This document shows, in pieces, positions 8,304 to 17,570 of a stretch of 64,000 nucleotides of DNA. Below the pieces are notes generated by a model. That model was given only the letters and a program-made list of their open reading frames with translations, was not told the DNA's origin and did no database searches. The position numbers and the translations under genes were made by a program. Source of the DNA: Micromonospora citrea (GTDB taxonomy: Bacteria > Actinomycetota > Actinomycetes > Mycobacteriales > Micromonosporaceae). Location: positions 1,280,501-1,344,500 of the forward strand of contig NZ_FMHZ01000002.1 in assembly GCF_900090315.1 (NCBI RefSeq). Reading direction: 5' to 3'. Position 1 is the stretch's first letter. Each line of letters starts with the position of its first letter.

Positions 8304-10427
8304 ATGCCAGGAACGGTCGGACGGGTCCCCAACCCCCCAGCCCCGGTGTCGGGAGCGCCCGCCGCCTCGGGCGCGGCGGCCGCCGTCCTCGGCCACCACT
8401 GGGCCGGCACTCCGCTGGGCCCGTGGCACTCGTGGGACCCGGCGGTCCGGGCGGCGGCCGAGATGATCCTCGCCTCGCCCGTGCCGATGGCCCTCACCCT
8501 GGGCGACGACCACCTGCTGCTCTACAACGACGGGTACGCGGAGCTGATCGGCGACCGGCACCCGGGCGCGGTGGGCCGGCCGGCCGCCGAGGTGTTCCCG
8601 GAGATCTGGCCGATGCCCGGTGTCGGCGACGCCGTCGAGCGCACCTACCGCTCCGGCGAGCCGTTCCTGGAACGGGAGTCGACCCTTCCCCTGCACCGCC
8701 GGCCCGGCCTGGTCGAGCAGGCCGTCTTCACCCGGGGCCACTCCGCCGTGCGGGACGGCGCCGGGCGGATCGTGGGCGTGCTGACGGTGGCCGCCGAGAC
8801 CGCCCAGGTGACCCAGCAGTTGCAGAGCCTCAGCGACTTCGCCGCCGCGCTCGCCGGCACCCTCACCCTGGACGACGTGGCCCGGGTCGCGCTGCGCTAC
8901 GCGATCACCACGTTCGACGCCGACCGCGTCTCGTTCGGGGTGGACGAGGGCGGCGGCTGGCGGATGGTCCGGCGGGTACGCGGCGAACTGATGGACGAGG
9001 CCGACGAGCGGCTCCCGCCGCTGTGGCGGCGTATCGCGTCGGACGGGGCGGATCCTGTCGTGTCGGCCGCCCGCGCCGGCGCGCCGCTCTTCGTCGACGA
9101 CGGGCAGCCGCTGCGGGAGTTCGCGGTGGACCGGCACGACCAGAAGATCAGGGCGCTGGCCGCGGTCCCGCTGCGGGCGTCGGTGGTCCGGGGCGGCCTG
9201 GCCGTCGGCTACCAGGTCCCGCGTCCGTGGTCGGCCGCCCAGCGGGCGCTGCTCGCGGCGGCGGCCGAGCTGGTCGGCCAGGCCGCCGAGCGGGCCCGCC
9301 GGTTCGAGACCCAGCACGGTACGGCCCAACTCCTGCAACGCAGCATGCTGCCGGCGCACCTGCCGGACCTGCCGTGGATGCGCATCGCCGCCCGCTACGA
9401 CCCGGGCGTCGACGGCAACGCCGCCGGTGGCGACTTCTACGACGCCTTCCTGCTGCCCACGGGCGGGCTGGGCATCGTGCTCGGCGACGTCGCGGGCCAC
9501 GACGTGCAGGCCGCGGCCCGGATGGGGCAGGTCCGTGCCGCGCTGCGCGCGCTGGCGTTGTCGGATCCGCGCCCCGACGCCGTCCTGGCCGGGCTCGACC
9601 GGCTGGTCACCAGCCTCGGCGCCGAGGGCGGCACGCACGAGCTCTTCGTGACCGTGGTCTTCGGGGTGGTCGACGCCGAGCGGCAGCAGCTCACCCTGGC
9701 CAGCGCCGGGCACCCCGCCCCGCTGGTCCGCCGGTGCGCTCCTGACGGCCAGCCGGTCGCCGCGTACGTCGACGTGCCCGCCGGCGCCCCGTTGGGCCTG
9801 GGCTGCCGGCCGCCCACCACGACGGTCCGCTTCGCCCCCGGCGACACGCTGCTGCTGTTCAGCGACGGCGTGGTGGAGCGGCGGCGGCAGGGGCTGACGG
9901 CGGGGCTGGACGCGCTGGCCGCGGCGGTGGCCGGCGCGAGCAGCGGCGACCCGCGTGCGCTGTGCGCGGTCGCCACCGCGGCGGTGCCCGGCGCCACCGA
10001 GGACGACGTCGCGGTGCTGGCGGTCGAGTACGCGGAGCGGCCGAGCCGGTCGGCGAGCATGGAGGTGCCGGCGGAGCCGACCGCGCCGAGCCGGGTGCGA
10101 CACTGGATGACCGGGCAGCTCACCGAGTGGCAGGTGCCCGAGTCGGTCGTCGGCGCGGCGGTGCTCTGCACCAGCGAGCTGACCACCAACGCGCTGCTGC
10201 ACGCGGGCACCGCCGCCCGGGTGGAGATCGACCTCAGCCCGGAGCGGTTGCTGGTCTCGGTCGCCGACTCGGGCACCCGGGGGACGGTCACCCGGGCGCA
10301 GACCGACACGCTGAGCAGCCGGGGTCGGGGGCTCGGGCTGATCGAGGAGCTGAGCGACGCCTGGGGGACCGACCCGACCGTGCGGGGTTCGACGGTCTGG
10401 TTCGAGATCCTGATGCCGTCCGAGTGA
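8304..10427 (+). CDS. PAS-GAF-PP2C(SpoIIE)-ATPase multidomain phosphatase
   Basis: A 707-aa signalling protein. Residues about 40-165 form a PAS-like sensor (VPMALTLGDDHLLLYNDGYA) and 170-325 a GAF domain. Residues 345-560 form a SpoIIE/PP2C phosphatase (AGGDFYDAF, GDVAGHDVQAA, SAGHPAPL, LLFSDGVVERR). Residues 580-705 form an anti-sigma-type HATPase (LCTSELTTNALLHAG with the N-box, VADSG, GRGLGLIEEL). The layout matches actinobacterial regulators that both dephosphorylate anti-anti-sigma factors and act as serine kinases in partner-switching. A SigB/F-type sigma factor gene lies at 24753, but no anti-sigma gene is adjacent to either. The ATG at 8304 has only a weak ribosome site. Confidence 0.9.
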   Translation: MPGTVGRVPNPPAPVSGAPAASGAAAAVLGHHWAGTPLGPWHSWDPAVRAAAEMILASPVPMALTLGDDHLLLYNDGYAELIGDRHPGAVGRPAAEVFPEIWPMPGVGDAVERTYRSGEPFLERESTLPLHRRPGLVEQAVFTRGHSAVRDGAGRIVGVLTVAAETAQVTQQLQSLSDFAAALAGTLTLDDVARVALRYAITTFDADRVSFGVDEGGGWRMVRRVRGELMDEADERLPPLWRRIASDGADPVVSAARAGAPLFVDDGQPLREFAVDRHDQKIRALAAVPLRASVVRGGLAVGYQVPRPWSAAQRALLAAAAELVGQAAERARRFETQHGTAQLLQRSMLPAHLPDLPWMRIAARYDPGVDGNAAGGDFYDAFLLPTGGLGIVLGDVAGHDVQAAARMGQVRAALRALALSDPRPDAVLAGLDRLVTSLGAEGGTHELFVTVVFGVVDAERQQLTLASAGHPAPLVRRCAPDGQPVAAYVDVPAGAPLGLGCRPPTTTVRFAPGDTLLLFSDGVVERRRQGLTAGLDALAAAVAGASSGDPRALCAVATAAVPGATEDDVAVLAVEYAERPSRSASMEVPAEPTAPSRVRHWMTGQLTEWQVPESVVGAAVLCTSELTTNALLHAGTAARVEIDLSPERLLVSVADSGTRGTVTRAQTDTLSSRGRGLGLIEELSDAWGTDPTVRGSTVWFEILMPSE

Positions 10428-10468
10428 CGGGCGGCGTCAGCCCGCCCGGTAACGGGTAGGGGTAGACC

Positions 10469-11146
10469 ATGACCACCGAACAGCCCGCCGGTGTCCTCTT
10501 CGACGTGGACGGCACCCTGGTCGACACCACATATCTCCACACCGTGAGCTGGTGGGAGGCGCTGCGCCAGACCGACCGGCACGTGCCGATGGCGGAGATC
10601 CACCGCGCCATCGGGATGGGTTCCGACAAGCTGCTCGACCACCTGCTCGGCCCGGAGCGGGACCGGGGCGCCGACGGGAAGCTGCGGGACGCCCACGACG
10701 CGCTCTTCGCGGAGTACTGGGAGCGGCTGGTCCCGCTGCACCGCGCGGCGGACCTGCTGCGGGCCTGCGCGGAGCGGGGGCTGCGGGTGGTGCTGGCCAC
10801 CTCGGCCGCCGAACACGAGGTGAGCGCCCTGCGCCGGGCGCTGGACGCCGACGACGTGATCGACACCGTCACCTCCTCGGCGGACGCGCGGCAGAGCAAG
10901 CCGGCGCCGGACATCCTGGTGGCCGCGCTGGAGCAGTCCGGGCTGGCCGCCGAGCGGGTGGTCTTCGTCGGCGACTCGGTCTGGGACGTCGCGGCCGCCG
11001 GCAAGCTGGACATCCCCTGCGTCGGGCTGACCTGCGGCGGCACCAGCCGGGGCGAGCTGGCCGGGGCCGGCGCGGTGGCCGTCTACGACGACCCCGCCGC
11101 GCTGCTGGCCGCCCTCGCCGACTCACCGATCACCACCGGACGGTGA
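10469..11146 (+). CDS. HAD family hydrolase
   Basis: A 225-aa phosphatase/phosphoglucomutase-type HAD enzyme. Motif I is LFDVDGTLVDT (residues about 10-20, with the two catalytic aspartates), motif II is the VLATSA region, motif III lysine is in SKPAPDIL, and motif IV is FVGDSVWDV. A helical cap follows motif I (subclass I). The substrate is unknown; phosphoglycolate, beta-phosphoglucose or similar small phosphates are typical. The ATG at 10469 follows TAGGGGT. It is 41 bp downstream of the phosphatase gene and could be in the same transcript. Confidence 0.88.
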   Translation: MTTEQPAGVLFDVDGTLVDTTYLHTVSWWEALRQTDRHVPMAEIHRAIGMGSDKLLDHLLGPERDRGADGKLRDAHDALFAEYWERLVPLHRAADLLRACAERGLRVVLATSAAEHEVSALRRALDADDVIDTVTSSADARQSKPAPDILVAALEQSGLAAERVVFVGDSVWDVAAAGKLDIPCVGLTCGGTSRGELAGAGAVAVYDDPAALLAALADSPITTGR

Positions 11147-11310
11147 GGGCCGCCCCACCGTTCGCCACCGCAGGGCGCGGGCCCTCCGCGTCGGCCGTTC
11201 GTGGTGCGGGTTCAGGAAGTCGAAGCAGACAGGAATACGAAAAGTCCTCCGGGGGCAAGGACTGACTCCGCCTGCCCGCACGCCGTGGGCGAAGCGGAGA
11301 GGTGGTGAGC

Positions 11311-12600
11311 GTGGAGCCGGTGGACGTGGCGTTCGCGGTGGTCGGCCTGGGGGCGCTGCTGGCGGGGATCCTCCCGCGGGTGCTCGAACGCCGTCCGCTG
11401 TCCATGCCGATCGCCTTCCTGGGCCTCGGCATGCTGGTCTTCGTCCTGCCGGTCGGGCTGCCGAACCCCGACCCCCTCGCGTACCCGGACATCGCCACGC
11501 ACCTCACCGAGATCGGTGTGATCGTCGCGCTGATGGGTGCGGGTCTGAAGATCGACCGGCCGCTGAGCTGGGCCCGCTGGTCGTCGACGTGGCGGCTGCT
11601 GGCGATCGCGATGCCGGTGTGCATCGCCGCGGTCGCGCTGCTCGGCTGGTGGTGGGCCGGGCTGGTGCCGGCCGCCGCGCTGCTGCTGGGGGCGGCCCTC
11701 GCGCCCACCGACCCGGTGCTCGCCGCCGACGTGCAGGTCGGGGAGCCCAGCGACGTGGAGGACTCCGAGGACGAGGTCCGCTTCGCACTGACCTCGGAGG
11801 CGGGGCTGAACGACGGGCTGGCCTTCCCCTTCGTGTACGCGGCCATCGCCATCGCCACGACCAGCCTGGCCCCCGGCGACTGGCTGGGCCGCTGGTTCGC
11901 CGTCGACGTGCTGTGGAAGGTCGCCGCCGGGGTGGCGGGCGGCTGGCTGGTCGGCTGGCTGCTGGGCAAGCTGTTCTTCCGCGCACCGAGCGAGCTGCGG
12001 CTGGCCCGGCACGCCGAGGGCTTCCTCGCGCTCGCCGCGACCTTCCTGGCGTACGGGCTGGTGGAGGTCGTCGGCGGGTACGGCTTCCTGGCGGTCTTCG
12101 TCGCGGCCCGGGCGATCCGGGCCGCCGAGCGCACCCACGAGTTCCACTCCGTGCTGCACGACTTCGCCGAGCAGATCGAGCGTCTGCTCACCGTCATGCT
12201 GCTGCTGCTCTTCGGCGGCGCCGTGGTGGGTGGCCTGCTGGGCCCGCTGACGTGGCCGGCCGCCGCGGTCGGGCTGGCGCTGGTCTTCGTGGTCCGGCCG
12301 CTGGTCGGCCGGCTGGCCCTCGTCGGCGCGCCGGGCCGGCCCGCCGAGCACTGGGTGATCGCTTTCTTCGGCATCCGCGGCGTCGGCTCGTTCTTCTACC
12401 TCGCGTACGCCACGGCGAAGACCGACTTCCCGCAGGCGGACCTGATCTGGGCGACCGTCGGCCTCGTGGTGATCGTCTCGGTGGTGGTGCACGGCGTCGC
12501 GGCGACCCCGGTGATGCAACTGCTGGACCGCCGGGGCGACCGCACGGCCGATCCGTCGGAGGAGGGCCGGGCCGGCGAGCCGGTCGGCGCGACGAGCTGA
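11311..12600 (+). CDS. CPA1-type cation:proton antiporter
   Basis: A 429-aa membrane protein with about 11-12 helices of the NhaP/CPA1 group. The conserved ion-binding helix APTDPVLAADVQVG (about 129-142) and the following EAGLNDGLAFPF motif (about 162-173) are both present. It exchanges Na+ or K+ for protons across the cytoplasmic membrane. The C-terminal tail is short, so there is no TrkA-type regulatory domain. Three GTG codons (11302, 11305, 11311) could start it; 11311 is chosen because GGAGAGG then sits about 8 nt upstream. A small GTCCT/AGGAC hairpin lies at about 11245-11265 in the leader. Confidence 0.85.
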   Translation: MEPVDVAFAVVGLGALLAGILPRVLERRPLSMPIAFLGLGMLVFVLPVGLPNPDPLAYPDIATHLTEIGVIVALMGAGLKIDRPLSWARWSSTWRLLAIAMPVCIAAVALLGWWWAGLVPAAALLLGAALAPTDPVLAADVQVGEPSDVEDSEDEVRFALTSEAGLNDGLAFPFVYAAIAIATTSLAPGDWLGRWFAVDVLWKVAAGVAGGWLVGWLLGKLFFRAPSELRLARHAEGFLALAATFLAYGLVEVVGGYGFLAVFVAARAIRAAERTHEFHSVLHDFAEQIERLLTVMLLLLFGGAVVGGLLGPLTWPAAAVGLALVFVVRPLVGRLALVGAPGRPAEHWVIAFFGIRGVGSFFYLAYATAKTDFPQADLIWATVGLVVIVSVVVHGVAATPVMQLLDRRGDRTADPSEEGRAGEPVGATS

Positions 12601-12634
12601 CGGACCGGCGACGGGCCGGTCGCCGGGCCGGGCC

Positions 12635-12714
12635 GGGCCGGGGGCGGCCGGCCAGGGCCGGGGGCGGCCGGCCAGGGCCGGGCGGAGCGGTGGCGGGCCG
12701 GGCGGAGCGGCGGC
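12635..12714. repeat. 20-bp tandem repeat, four units
   Basis: Units start at 12635, 12655, 12675 and 12695. The first two read GGGCCGGGGGCGGCCGGCCA, and the last two are a variant ending GGGCGGAGCGG(T/C)GGC. The array fills the space between the convergent antiporter and oxidoreductase genes. No gene is present in it. Confidence 0.8.
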
Positions 12715-12732
12715 GGAAACGGGCGACGACCG

Positions 12733-13689
12733 TCAGGTCAGGCGGGCGACCAGGGCGCGACCGAGGTCCCGGCCGGAGCGCCAGGCGCTCTGCACCCGGG
12801 GCCTGCCGAAGGCGTCCCCGGCCAGCCCGACGCCGTCGGCGTCCAGGTGGTGCGTCCCGACCGGGCCGGCCGTCGGCTTCGCGTACGTCCAGCGGTGCAC
12901 GTGCACGTGCTCCGCCCGGTCGGGCAGCCCCAGCAGGTCCCGGACGGCCTGCTCGATCGCCGGCCCGGCGCCGGTGGGCTGCGCGAGGTGGCCGGCGGCG
13001 AACTCGGGCGTGGTGTGCGCGACCAGCACCGGCGCGCCGTCGCCGCGCCGGTCGCCGTCGTCGCAGACCAGGGCAAGCAGGGGGTGGTCGTTGACGAACG
13101 CGCCCCGGAAGGCGGCCCACCGGCGGGCCGGGAAGCGCAGCACCCCGGTCAGCGACGGCGACCACCGCTGGCCCTGGACGACCCGGGTGGCGGCGGCCAG
13201 GGCCGGGTCGAGCAGGAGGGCCGCCTGCGGGCCCGGCATGGCCAGCGCCACCGCCTCGCACGGCCGCCCGTCCACCACCGGCCCGGGCTCGACGCCGAGC
13301 ACGAGCCGGTCGACGGTCACCGGCAGTTCCCGGGCCAGGTGCTCGACCAGCGACCGAAGGCCCCGGGGCGCCGCCCAGCGCATCGGGCCGGGCACGTCGC
13401 GCCGGCCGTCGGGACCGTACGCGACGAACGTGTCGGTCCACTCCCGGGCCAGCCCGGCCGCCCGCCAGCCCTCGACGACCGCGGCGAAGTCCGGGTCGTC
13501 GACGGTGAGGTAGGCGGCGCCGGTGTCGGCGGGCCGGCCGTCGAAGCGTCTGCTGGCCATCCGGCCGCCGGCCACCCGGGCGCGTTCCCGGATCTCCACC
13601 GGTACGCCCGCGCGGGCCAGTTCCGCCGCGCACGCCACCCCGGCGATCCCGGCGCCGACCACCACCACACCCGCCCGGCCCGTACTCAT
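12733..13689 (-). CDS. FAD-dependent NAD(P)-binding oxidoreductase (renalase-like)
   Basis: A 318-aa flavoprotein. The N-terminal dinucleotide-binding motif is VVVVGAGIAGVACAAELARAG (from residue about 7), followed by an acidic strand end and the FAD motif RVAGGRMASRRFDG. A C-terminal GLAGDAFGRPRVQSAW segment matches the second FAD-binding signature (GD near the end). The overall size and the GGRMASR motif resemble the renalase/amine oxidase-like group. The substrate is unknown. The ATG at 13689 starts just ahead of the nucleotide-binding strand. It is a single gene between convergent and divergent neighbours. Confidence 0.85.
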   Translation of the reverse strand: MSTGRAGVVVVGAGIAGVACAAELARAGVPVEIRERARVAGGRMASRRFDGRPADTGAAYLTVDDPDFAAVVEGWRAAGLAREWTDTFVAYGPDGRRDVPGPMRWAAPRGLRSLVEHLARELPVTVDRLVLGVEPGPVVDGRPCEAVALAMPGPQAALLLDPALAAATRVVQGQRWSPSLTGVLRFPARRWAAFRGAFVNDHPLLALVCDDGDRRGDGAPVLVAHTTPEFAAGHLAQPTGAGPAIEQAVRDLLGLPDRAEHVHVHRWTYAKPTAGPVGTHHLDADGVGLAGDAFGRPRVQSAWRSGRDLGRALVARLT

Positions 13690-13872
13690 CCGGTGATCGT
13701 ATGCGCCCGCCGCCCGGGGTCCGGTGGAGTGCGACCCGGGCATGTCGGCGCGGCGGCAGGCCCCGTCGGCTCGGGTGGGCCCCCTCGGTTGCGGGCGACG
13801 ATCCGCGCGAGATCCGCATCATCCGCCTCCCAACGGGGTATTGGCACGTCTGTTCGATGGAAGGTGGAGATG

Positions 13873-14088
13873 ATGACGGACCGCGACAGCAACCGCGCCA
13901 ACCCGCAGGGCGCGATCAAGGATCCCGACGAGTGGGTCACCGGCGAGGAGCCGCCGACCGCCGCGCAGGAGTCCTACCTGGCGACGCTGGCCCGCGAGGC
14001 GGGCGAGGAACCGCCGGAGGGGCTGACGAAGGCCGAGGCGTCCAAGCGGATCGACGAGCTCCAGGAGGAGACCGGCCGCGGTCAGTGA
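13873..14088 (+). CDS. DUF3072 domain-containing small protein
   Basis: A 71-aa hydrophilic protein. Its body (DPDEWVTGEEPPTAAQESYL, then TLAREAGEEPPEGLTKAEAS and RIDELQ) is the whole DUF3072 domain, a short helical motif that overlaps in pattern with SAP-like and BRCT-tail helices. Two in-frame ATGs occur at 13870 and 13873; the second has better spacing from GAAGG. The function of the family is unknown. Its stop codon lies within the final codons of the convergent phosphoesterase gene. Confidence 0.8.
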   Translation: MTDRDSNRANPQGAIKDPDEWVTGEEPPTAAQESYLATLAREAGEEPPEGLTKAEASKRIDELQEETGRGQ

Positions 14089-14597
14089 CCCGGCGAGCGG
14101 CGCGGCGGCAGGCGGTGCAGCTCGACCTCGTCGAGCCGTCCCGCCGCCACCCGCGCCGTGAGGAAGGTGGCGTACGGCTGGGCGCGCCGGTCGGTCGGCG
14201 ACCCCGGGTTGAGCAGGCGCGGGCCGCCGGGGGCCACGGTGTCCCAGGGGATGTGCGAGTGGCCGAAGACCAGCAGGTCGGTGTCGGGGAAGCGGGCCGC
14301 ACAGCGCTCCTCACGCCGGGTCTTCGGCCCGGTCTCGTGCACGACCGCGACCCGCAGCCCGTCGAGTTCCACCCGGGCGACCTCCGGCAGCCGGGCGCGA
14401 AGCGCCGGCCCGTCGTTGTTGCCGTACACGCCGACGAGACGGCGCGCCCGGGCGGCGAGGGCGTCGAGCAGGGCCTCGTCCACCCAGTCCCCCGCGTGCA
14501 GCACCACGTCGGCGGCGTCGATCGCCGCCCAGAGCGGCTCGGGCAGGTCCTTGGCCCGCGGCGGCACGTGGGTGTCGGCGGTGATCACCAGGCGCAT
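14082..14597 (-). CDS. metallophosphoesterase, YfcE-like
   Basis: A 171-aa calcineurin-type phosphodiesterase. All five metal-binding blocks are visible: DTHVP (residues about 8-12), HAGDWV (about 34-39), GNND (about 58-61), a lone histidine in VHETG, and GHSHIP (about 112-117). The length matches YfcE/MJ0936-type enzymes that hydrolyse phosphodiesters with Mn2+. It overlaps the end of the DUF3072 gene tail to tail by 7 bp. ATG 14597 begins right at the first strand (MRLVITADTH). Confidence 0.88.
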   Translation of the reverse strand: MRLVITADTHVPPRAKDLPEPLWAAIDAADVVLHAGDWVDEALLDALAARARRLVGVYGNNDGPALRARLPEVARVELDGLRVAVVHETGPKTRREERCAARFPDTDLLVFGHSHIPWDTVAPGGPRLLNPGSPTDRRAQPYATFLTARVAAGRLDEVELHRLPPRRSPGH

Positions 14598-14712
14598 CGT
14601 CCGAGACTATCCGCGACGGCGGCCCACCCCTGCCCACCTTCGGGCAGAGCGGTCCTCGTTCGGAGGGGCGCGCCCGGCGCCCGCAGATCACGTCCACGGG
14701 GTGTGGCGGTCG

Positions 14713-16884
14713 CTACGTGAGCACCATCTGCCCGAGTTCCTGGGTGCAACGGGTGAGCGCGACGTAGAGGCCGTTCCAGCCGCGCGGTTCAGCGGTGATG
14801 CCCTGGGGGTCGACGAGCAGCGTCGCGTCCCATTCCAGTCCCTTGGACTGGGTCGCGGTGAGCACCGGCACATCGCTCAGCACGGCCTGGAGCTCGGCGA
14901 CGCGGTCGGCGGGGGCGATGACGCCGACCGTCCCGCCGGGCCACCGTTGCCGCAGCTGTCGCACCGCCCGGGCGGCGGCGCCGGCGAGCTCGGCGGGGGT
15001 GACCGTGAGCGCCCAGGGGGCGGTGCCGGAGGAGCGTACCGCCCGTGGCGGCGCGTTGTGGCTGCCCGCTTCCTTCAGTACGGGTGCGGTGAGCTCCATG
15101 ACCTCACGCGGGGTCCGGTAGCAGATGGTCAGTTCCGCGGCGGTCCAGCGATCCCCGAAAGCGGCCCGCACCGCTTGGGCCCAGCTGGTGTGCCGGTGCG
15201 CCGCCTCCGCCTGGTCGATGTCGCCCACGGCGGTGATGGAGCGACTGGGGCAGCGCCGCAGGACCATCTGCCACTGCATCTCGGAGAGCTCCTGCGCCTC
15301 GTCGACGACGACGTGGCCGTACACCCAGCCGCGCTGCCGGCGGGCGTGGTCGGCGACGAATTCGCCCTGTGGTCGCGGGGCGTCGACCTCGCCGAGCAGG
15401 TCGGCGAGGGCGTCGAGCAGGGGAATGTCGCTCGATGCCCACGGGGCGGGCTCGGCCGAGACGGCGGCGATCTCCTCCGGGGACAGTTGCGGGGCGATCC
15501 GGGCCAGCAGGGCGCGGTCGGTCAGGAGACCACGCAGCAGGGTTCCGGCGTCGAGGGTGGGCCACCACGCCTCGACGAACCGGGCGATGGTGGCGTTCCC
15601 GGCGATCCGGGTGCGGAGGTCTTCGATCTCCTCCTCGGAGAGCAGCCCGTCGACGTCGCTGCCGGTGGACGTCCGGGCGGCGCGGGGGTCGTGCCCCATG
15701 CTCCTGTCGACGCGGGCGAGGATGTCCTCGAAGCCCTCCTCCATCTCGTTCATCAGCGCCTCGCGCTGCTCGGCGACGGCCTCGGCGAGGAGGTGGTGCA
15801 GCTGCTCGGCGAACGCCGCGCGGGCGCGGTGGTACGGGCGTCCCTGCACGGCCGAGGCGAGCGCCTGCGCCACTGTCTCGGCCGCGATGACGTGGAACTC
15901 GCCCTCCCAGCGCAGCTTCAGCTCGCGAGGCCGGGGAAGCAACGACGCGACGTAGCGCTCGAGCGCGCGCTGCCAGAGGGCGCGGCCCTTGATCTCGGCG
16001 ACAACCCGGCTCTCGTCGCGGCCCACGCGGATGCCGGGCAGCAGCGTGTCGCAGGTCGCCGAGACGACGGCGGTCTCACCGAGCGCGGGCAGCACCTGGC
16101 CGATGTACTGGAGGAACCGCGGCGAGGGGCCGAGGACCAGGACCGCCTGGTCGGCCATCTTCCGGTGGGTGAACAGCAGGAAGGCGACGCGGTGCAGGGC
16201 GACCACGGTCTTGCCGGTGCCGGGGCCGCCCTGAACGATCAGCGGGCCCGTCGCCTCGGCCCGGATGATGTCGTCCTGTTCGCGTTGCAGCGTGGAGATC
16301 GCCGTCGACATGACACCGGTGCGCCGCTCGTCGAGGGCGGCCAGCAGGGCACCCTCCCCGACGAGTTCCGCCGTCATGGTCCCGTCCAGCGGCTCGTCGT
16401 CCACGCCGACGACGACCGGTCCCGTCGTGCGTATGTGCCGGCGCCGCGCCTGACCCTGCGGGTCGACGGCCGTCGCGGTGTAGAACGGCCGAGCCGCTGG
16501 TGCGCGCCAGTCCACCAGCAGTGGCTCGCTCTCCTCGCCGTCGTCGCGGAGACCGACCCGGCCGATGTGTCGCACGGTGCCGTCGAGGCCGTCGAGGCGG
16601 CCGAACACCAGCCCTTCCCGTGCTCGCCGCAGCTCTTCGTACTGCTGACGGAGCATGCGCTGCCGGGCCTGTTCCAACGCGTCCAGGGCGTCTGACGAGA
16701 GCTCGGCCTGCAGGTGGTCGGCGAGCCTGTCGCGCCGAGCGGTGGCCGAGTCGAGGAACTCCTGTTCCTCGTCGATCGCGGATCGGCGCGCGGCGTCCGC
16801 CGCAGCAGAGGCCGGCCGCTTGCCGCCCGGTGGTGTTTCGCTGACGCCAGCAGTGCCGTTGTTCAGAGCAGAAGTCCGGCGCAT
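14713..16884 (-). CDS. helR: HelR/HelD-like RNA polymerase-associated ATPase (UvrD superfamily)
   Basis: A 723-aa superfamily 1 ATPase. It has an N-terminal coiled coil (about 35-90), the LVDWRAPAARPFYTAT block characteristic of HelD proteins, Walker A QGGPGTGKTVV (about 218-228), Walker B VVDEAQELSEMQW, motif IV/V segments (TICYRTPREVMEL, TATQSKGLEWD) and motif VI LYVALTRCTQ. Such proteins bind RNA polymerase, release stalled complexes, and in actinobacteria (HelR) can displace rifamycins. ATG 16884 is fixed by GAGGA 8 nt upstream. The same frame stays open upstream to about 17580, but that part encodes an unrelated membrane protein remnant. A helR rather than helD assignment rests on actinobacterial context. 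Confidence 0.85.
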   Translation of the reverse strand: MRRTSALNNGTAGVSETPPGGKRPASAAADAARRSAIDEEQEFLDSATARRDRLADHLQAELSSDALDALEQARQRMLRQQYEELRRAREGLVFGRLDGLDGTVRHIGRVGLRDDGEESEPLLVDWRAPAARPFYTATAVDPQGQARRRHIRTTGPVVVGVDDEPLDGTMTAELVGEGALLAALDERRTGVMSTAISTLQREQDDIIRAEATGPLIVQGGPGTGKTVVALHRVAFLLFTHRKMADQAVLVLGPSPRFLQYIGQVLPALGETAVVSATCDTLLPGIRVGRDESRVVAEIKGRALWQRALERYVASLLPRPRELKLRWEGEFHVIAAETVAQALASAVQGRPYHRARAAFAEQLHHLLAEAVAEQREALMNEMEEGFEDILARVDRSMGHDPRAARTSTGSDVDGLLSEEEIEDLRTRIAGNATIARFVEAWWPTLDAGTLLRGLLTDRALLARIAPQLSPEEIAAVSAEPAPWASSDIPLLDALADLLGEVDAPRPQGEFVADHARRQRGWVYGHVVVDEAQELSEMQWQMVLRRCPSRSITAVGDIDQAEAAHRHTSWAQAVRAAFGDRWTAAELTICYRTPREVMELTAPVLKEAGSHNAPPRAVRSSGTAPWALTVTPAELAGAAARAVRQLRQRWPGGTVGVIAPADRVAELQAVLSDVPVLTATQSKGLEWDATLLVDPQGITAEPRGWNGLYVALTRCTQELGQMVLT

Positions 16885-16999
16885 TCGCAAATCCTCGCAT
16901 TGGCGCTTCGCCTCGGCCCCGGACGGGCCACAGGCATTCCGGCGGCAAGCATAGAGACAGTTTTTCTCGTCGGACAGGAATCCTGCCGGCGGAGATGGT

Positions 17000-17570
17000 G
17001 GTCTCAATTCCTTGCAGTTCCCGGGCGCCTGTGGCTCTCCCAATCTTGATTCACCTATTGACAGTTCAATCCTTGCCTGATCTGAGTGCCGACGGTGGCA
17101 CCGGGTCCTCGTGCGGGCGTGAGGCGCCGAACGCCTCGACACCCTGGCTGCCCGCAGCAAACTCCAAGTTGGAGGTCGAGTTGGCGGAGTGGTGCGGCGG
17201 AGCCGTACCACCACACAGGCGAGCAGCCCGAGGGCGGCCAGCGCGAAGACCGTGTTGCCCGATGAGGTCCACGTTCGCGGGCGCTGGGAACTCGGCGGTT
17301 GAGGGAAGCCGTGCCAGGCGTAGGTGATTAGGCAGGCAGCGCCCAAGGCGAACCTGTGCCAGTGTCCCCAGCCTGCGCGCCGGGACCAGGCCAAAATGAG
17401 CAGCGTCATCGCGGCGTAGAGCGAGAGGTAGAAGCAGGCCGTGATCCACGCGGGCACGACGGACTCCAGCCTGATCCCTACCATGGCGAGCAGGGTGGGG
17501 AGCCAGAACGCCAGCCCGGCCGCGATGGTGGTCGCGAAGACGGTCCGCGGGCTGGGCGCCGTGGCCGAGG

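Noticed and set aside
7248..10202. A 984-codon - strand frame antisense to the phosphatase gene.
   Set aside because: Only the last 288 residues (from 8114) look like a protein. The rest is the reverse complement of the clear PAS-GAF-PP2C gene on the + strand.
11240..11270. A riboswitch in the leader of the cation:proton antiporter.
   Set aside because: There is only one short GTCCT/AGGAC hairpin, too little for any known riboswitch class.
16885..17060. A rifamycin-associated element before helR.
   Set aside because: Only a fragment with weak symmetry was seen by eye, well below the expected 19-bp inverted repeat.
14713..17484. A single frame of more than 900 codons joining a membrane protein to HelR.
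   Set aside because: A good ribosome site and ATG at 16884 start a normal-length HelR. The upstream part is hydrophobic and then Arg/Ser-rich with no link to the ATPase, so it is a remnant that happens to be in frame.
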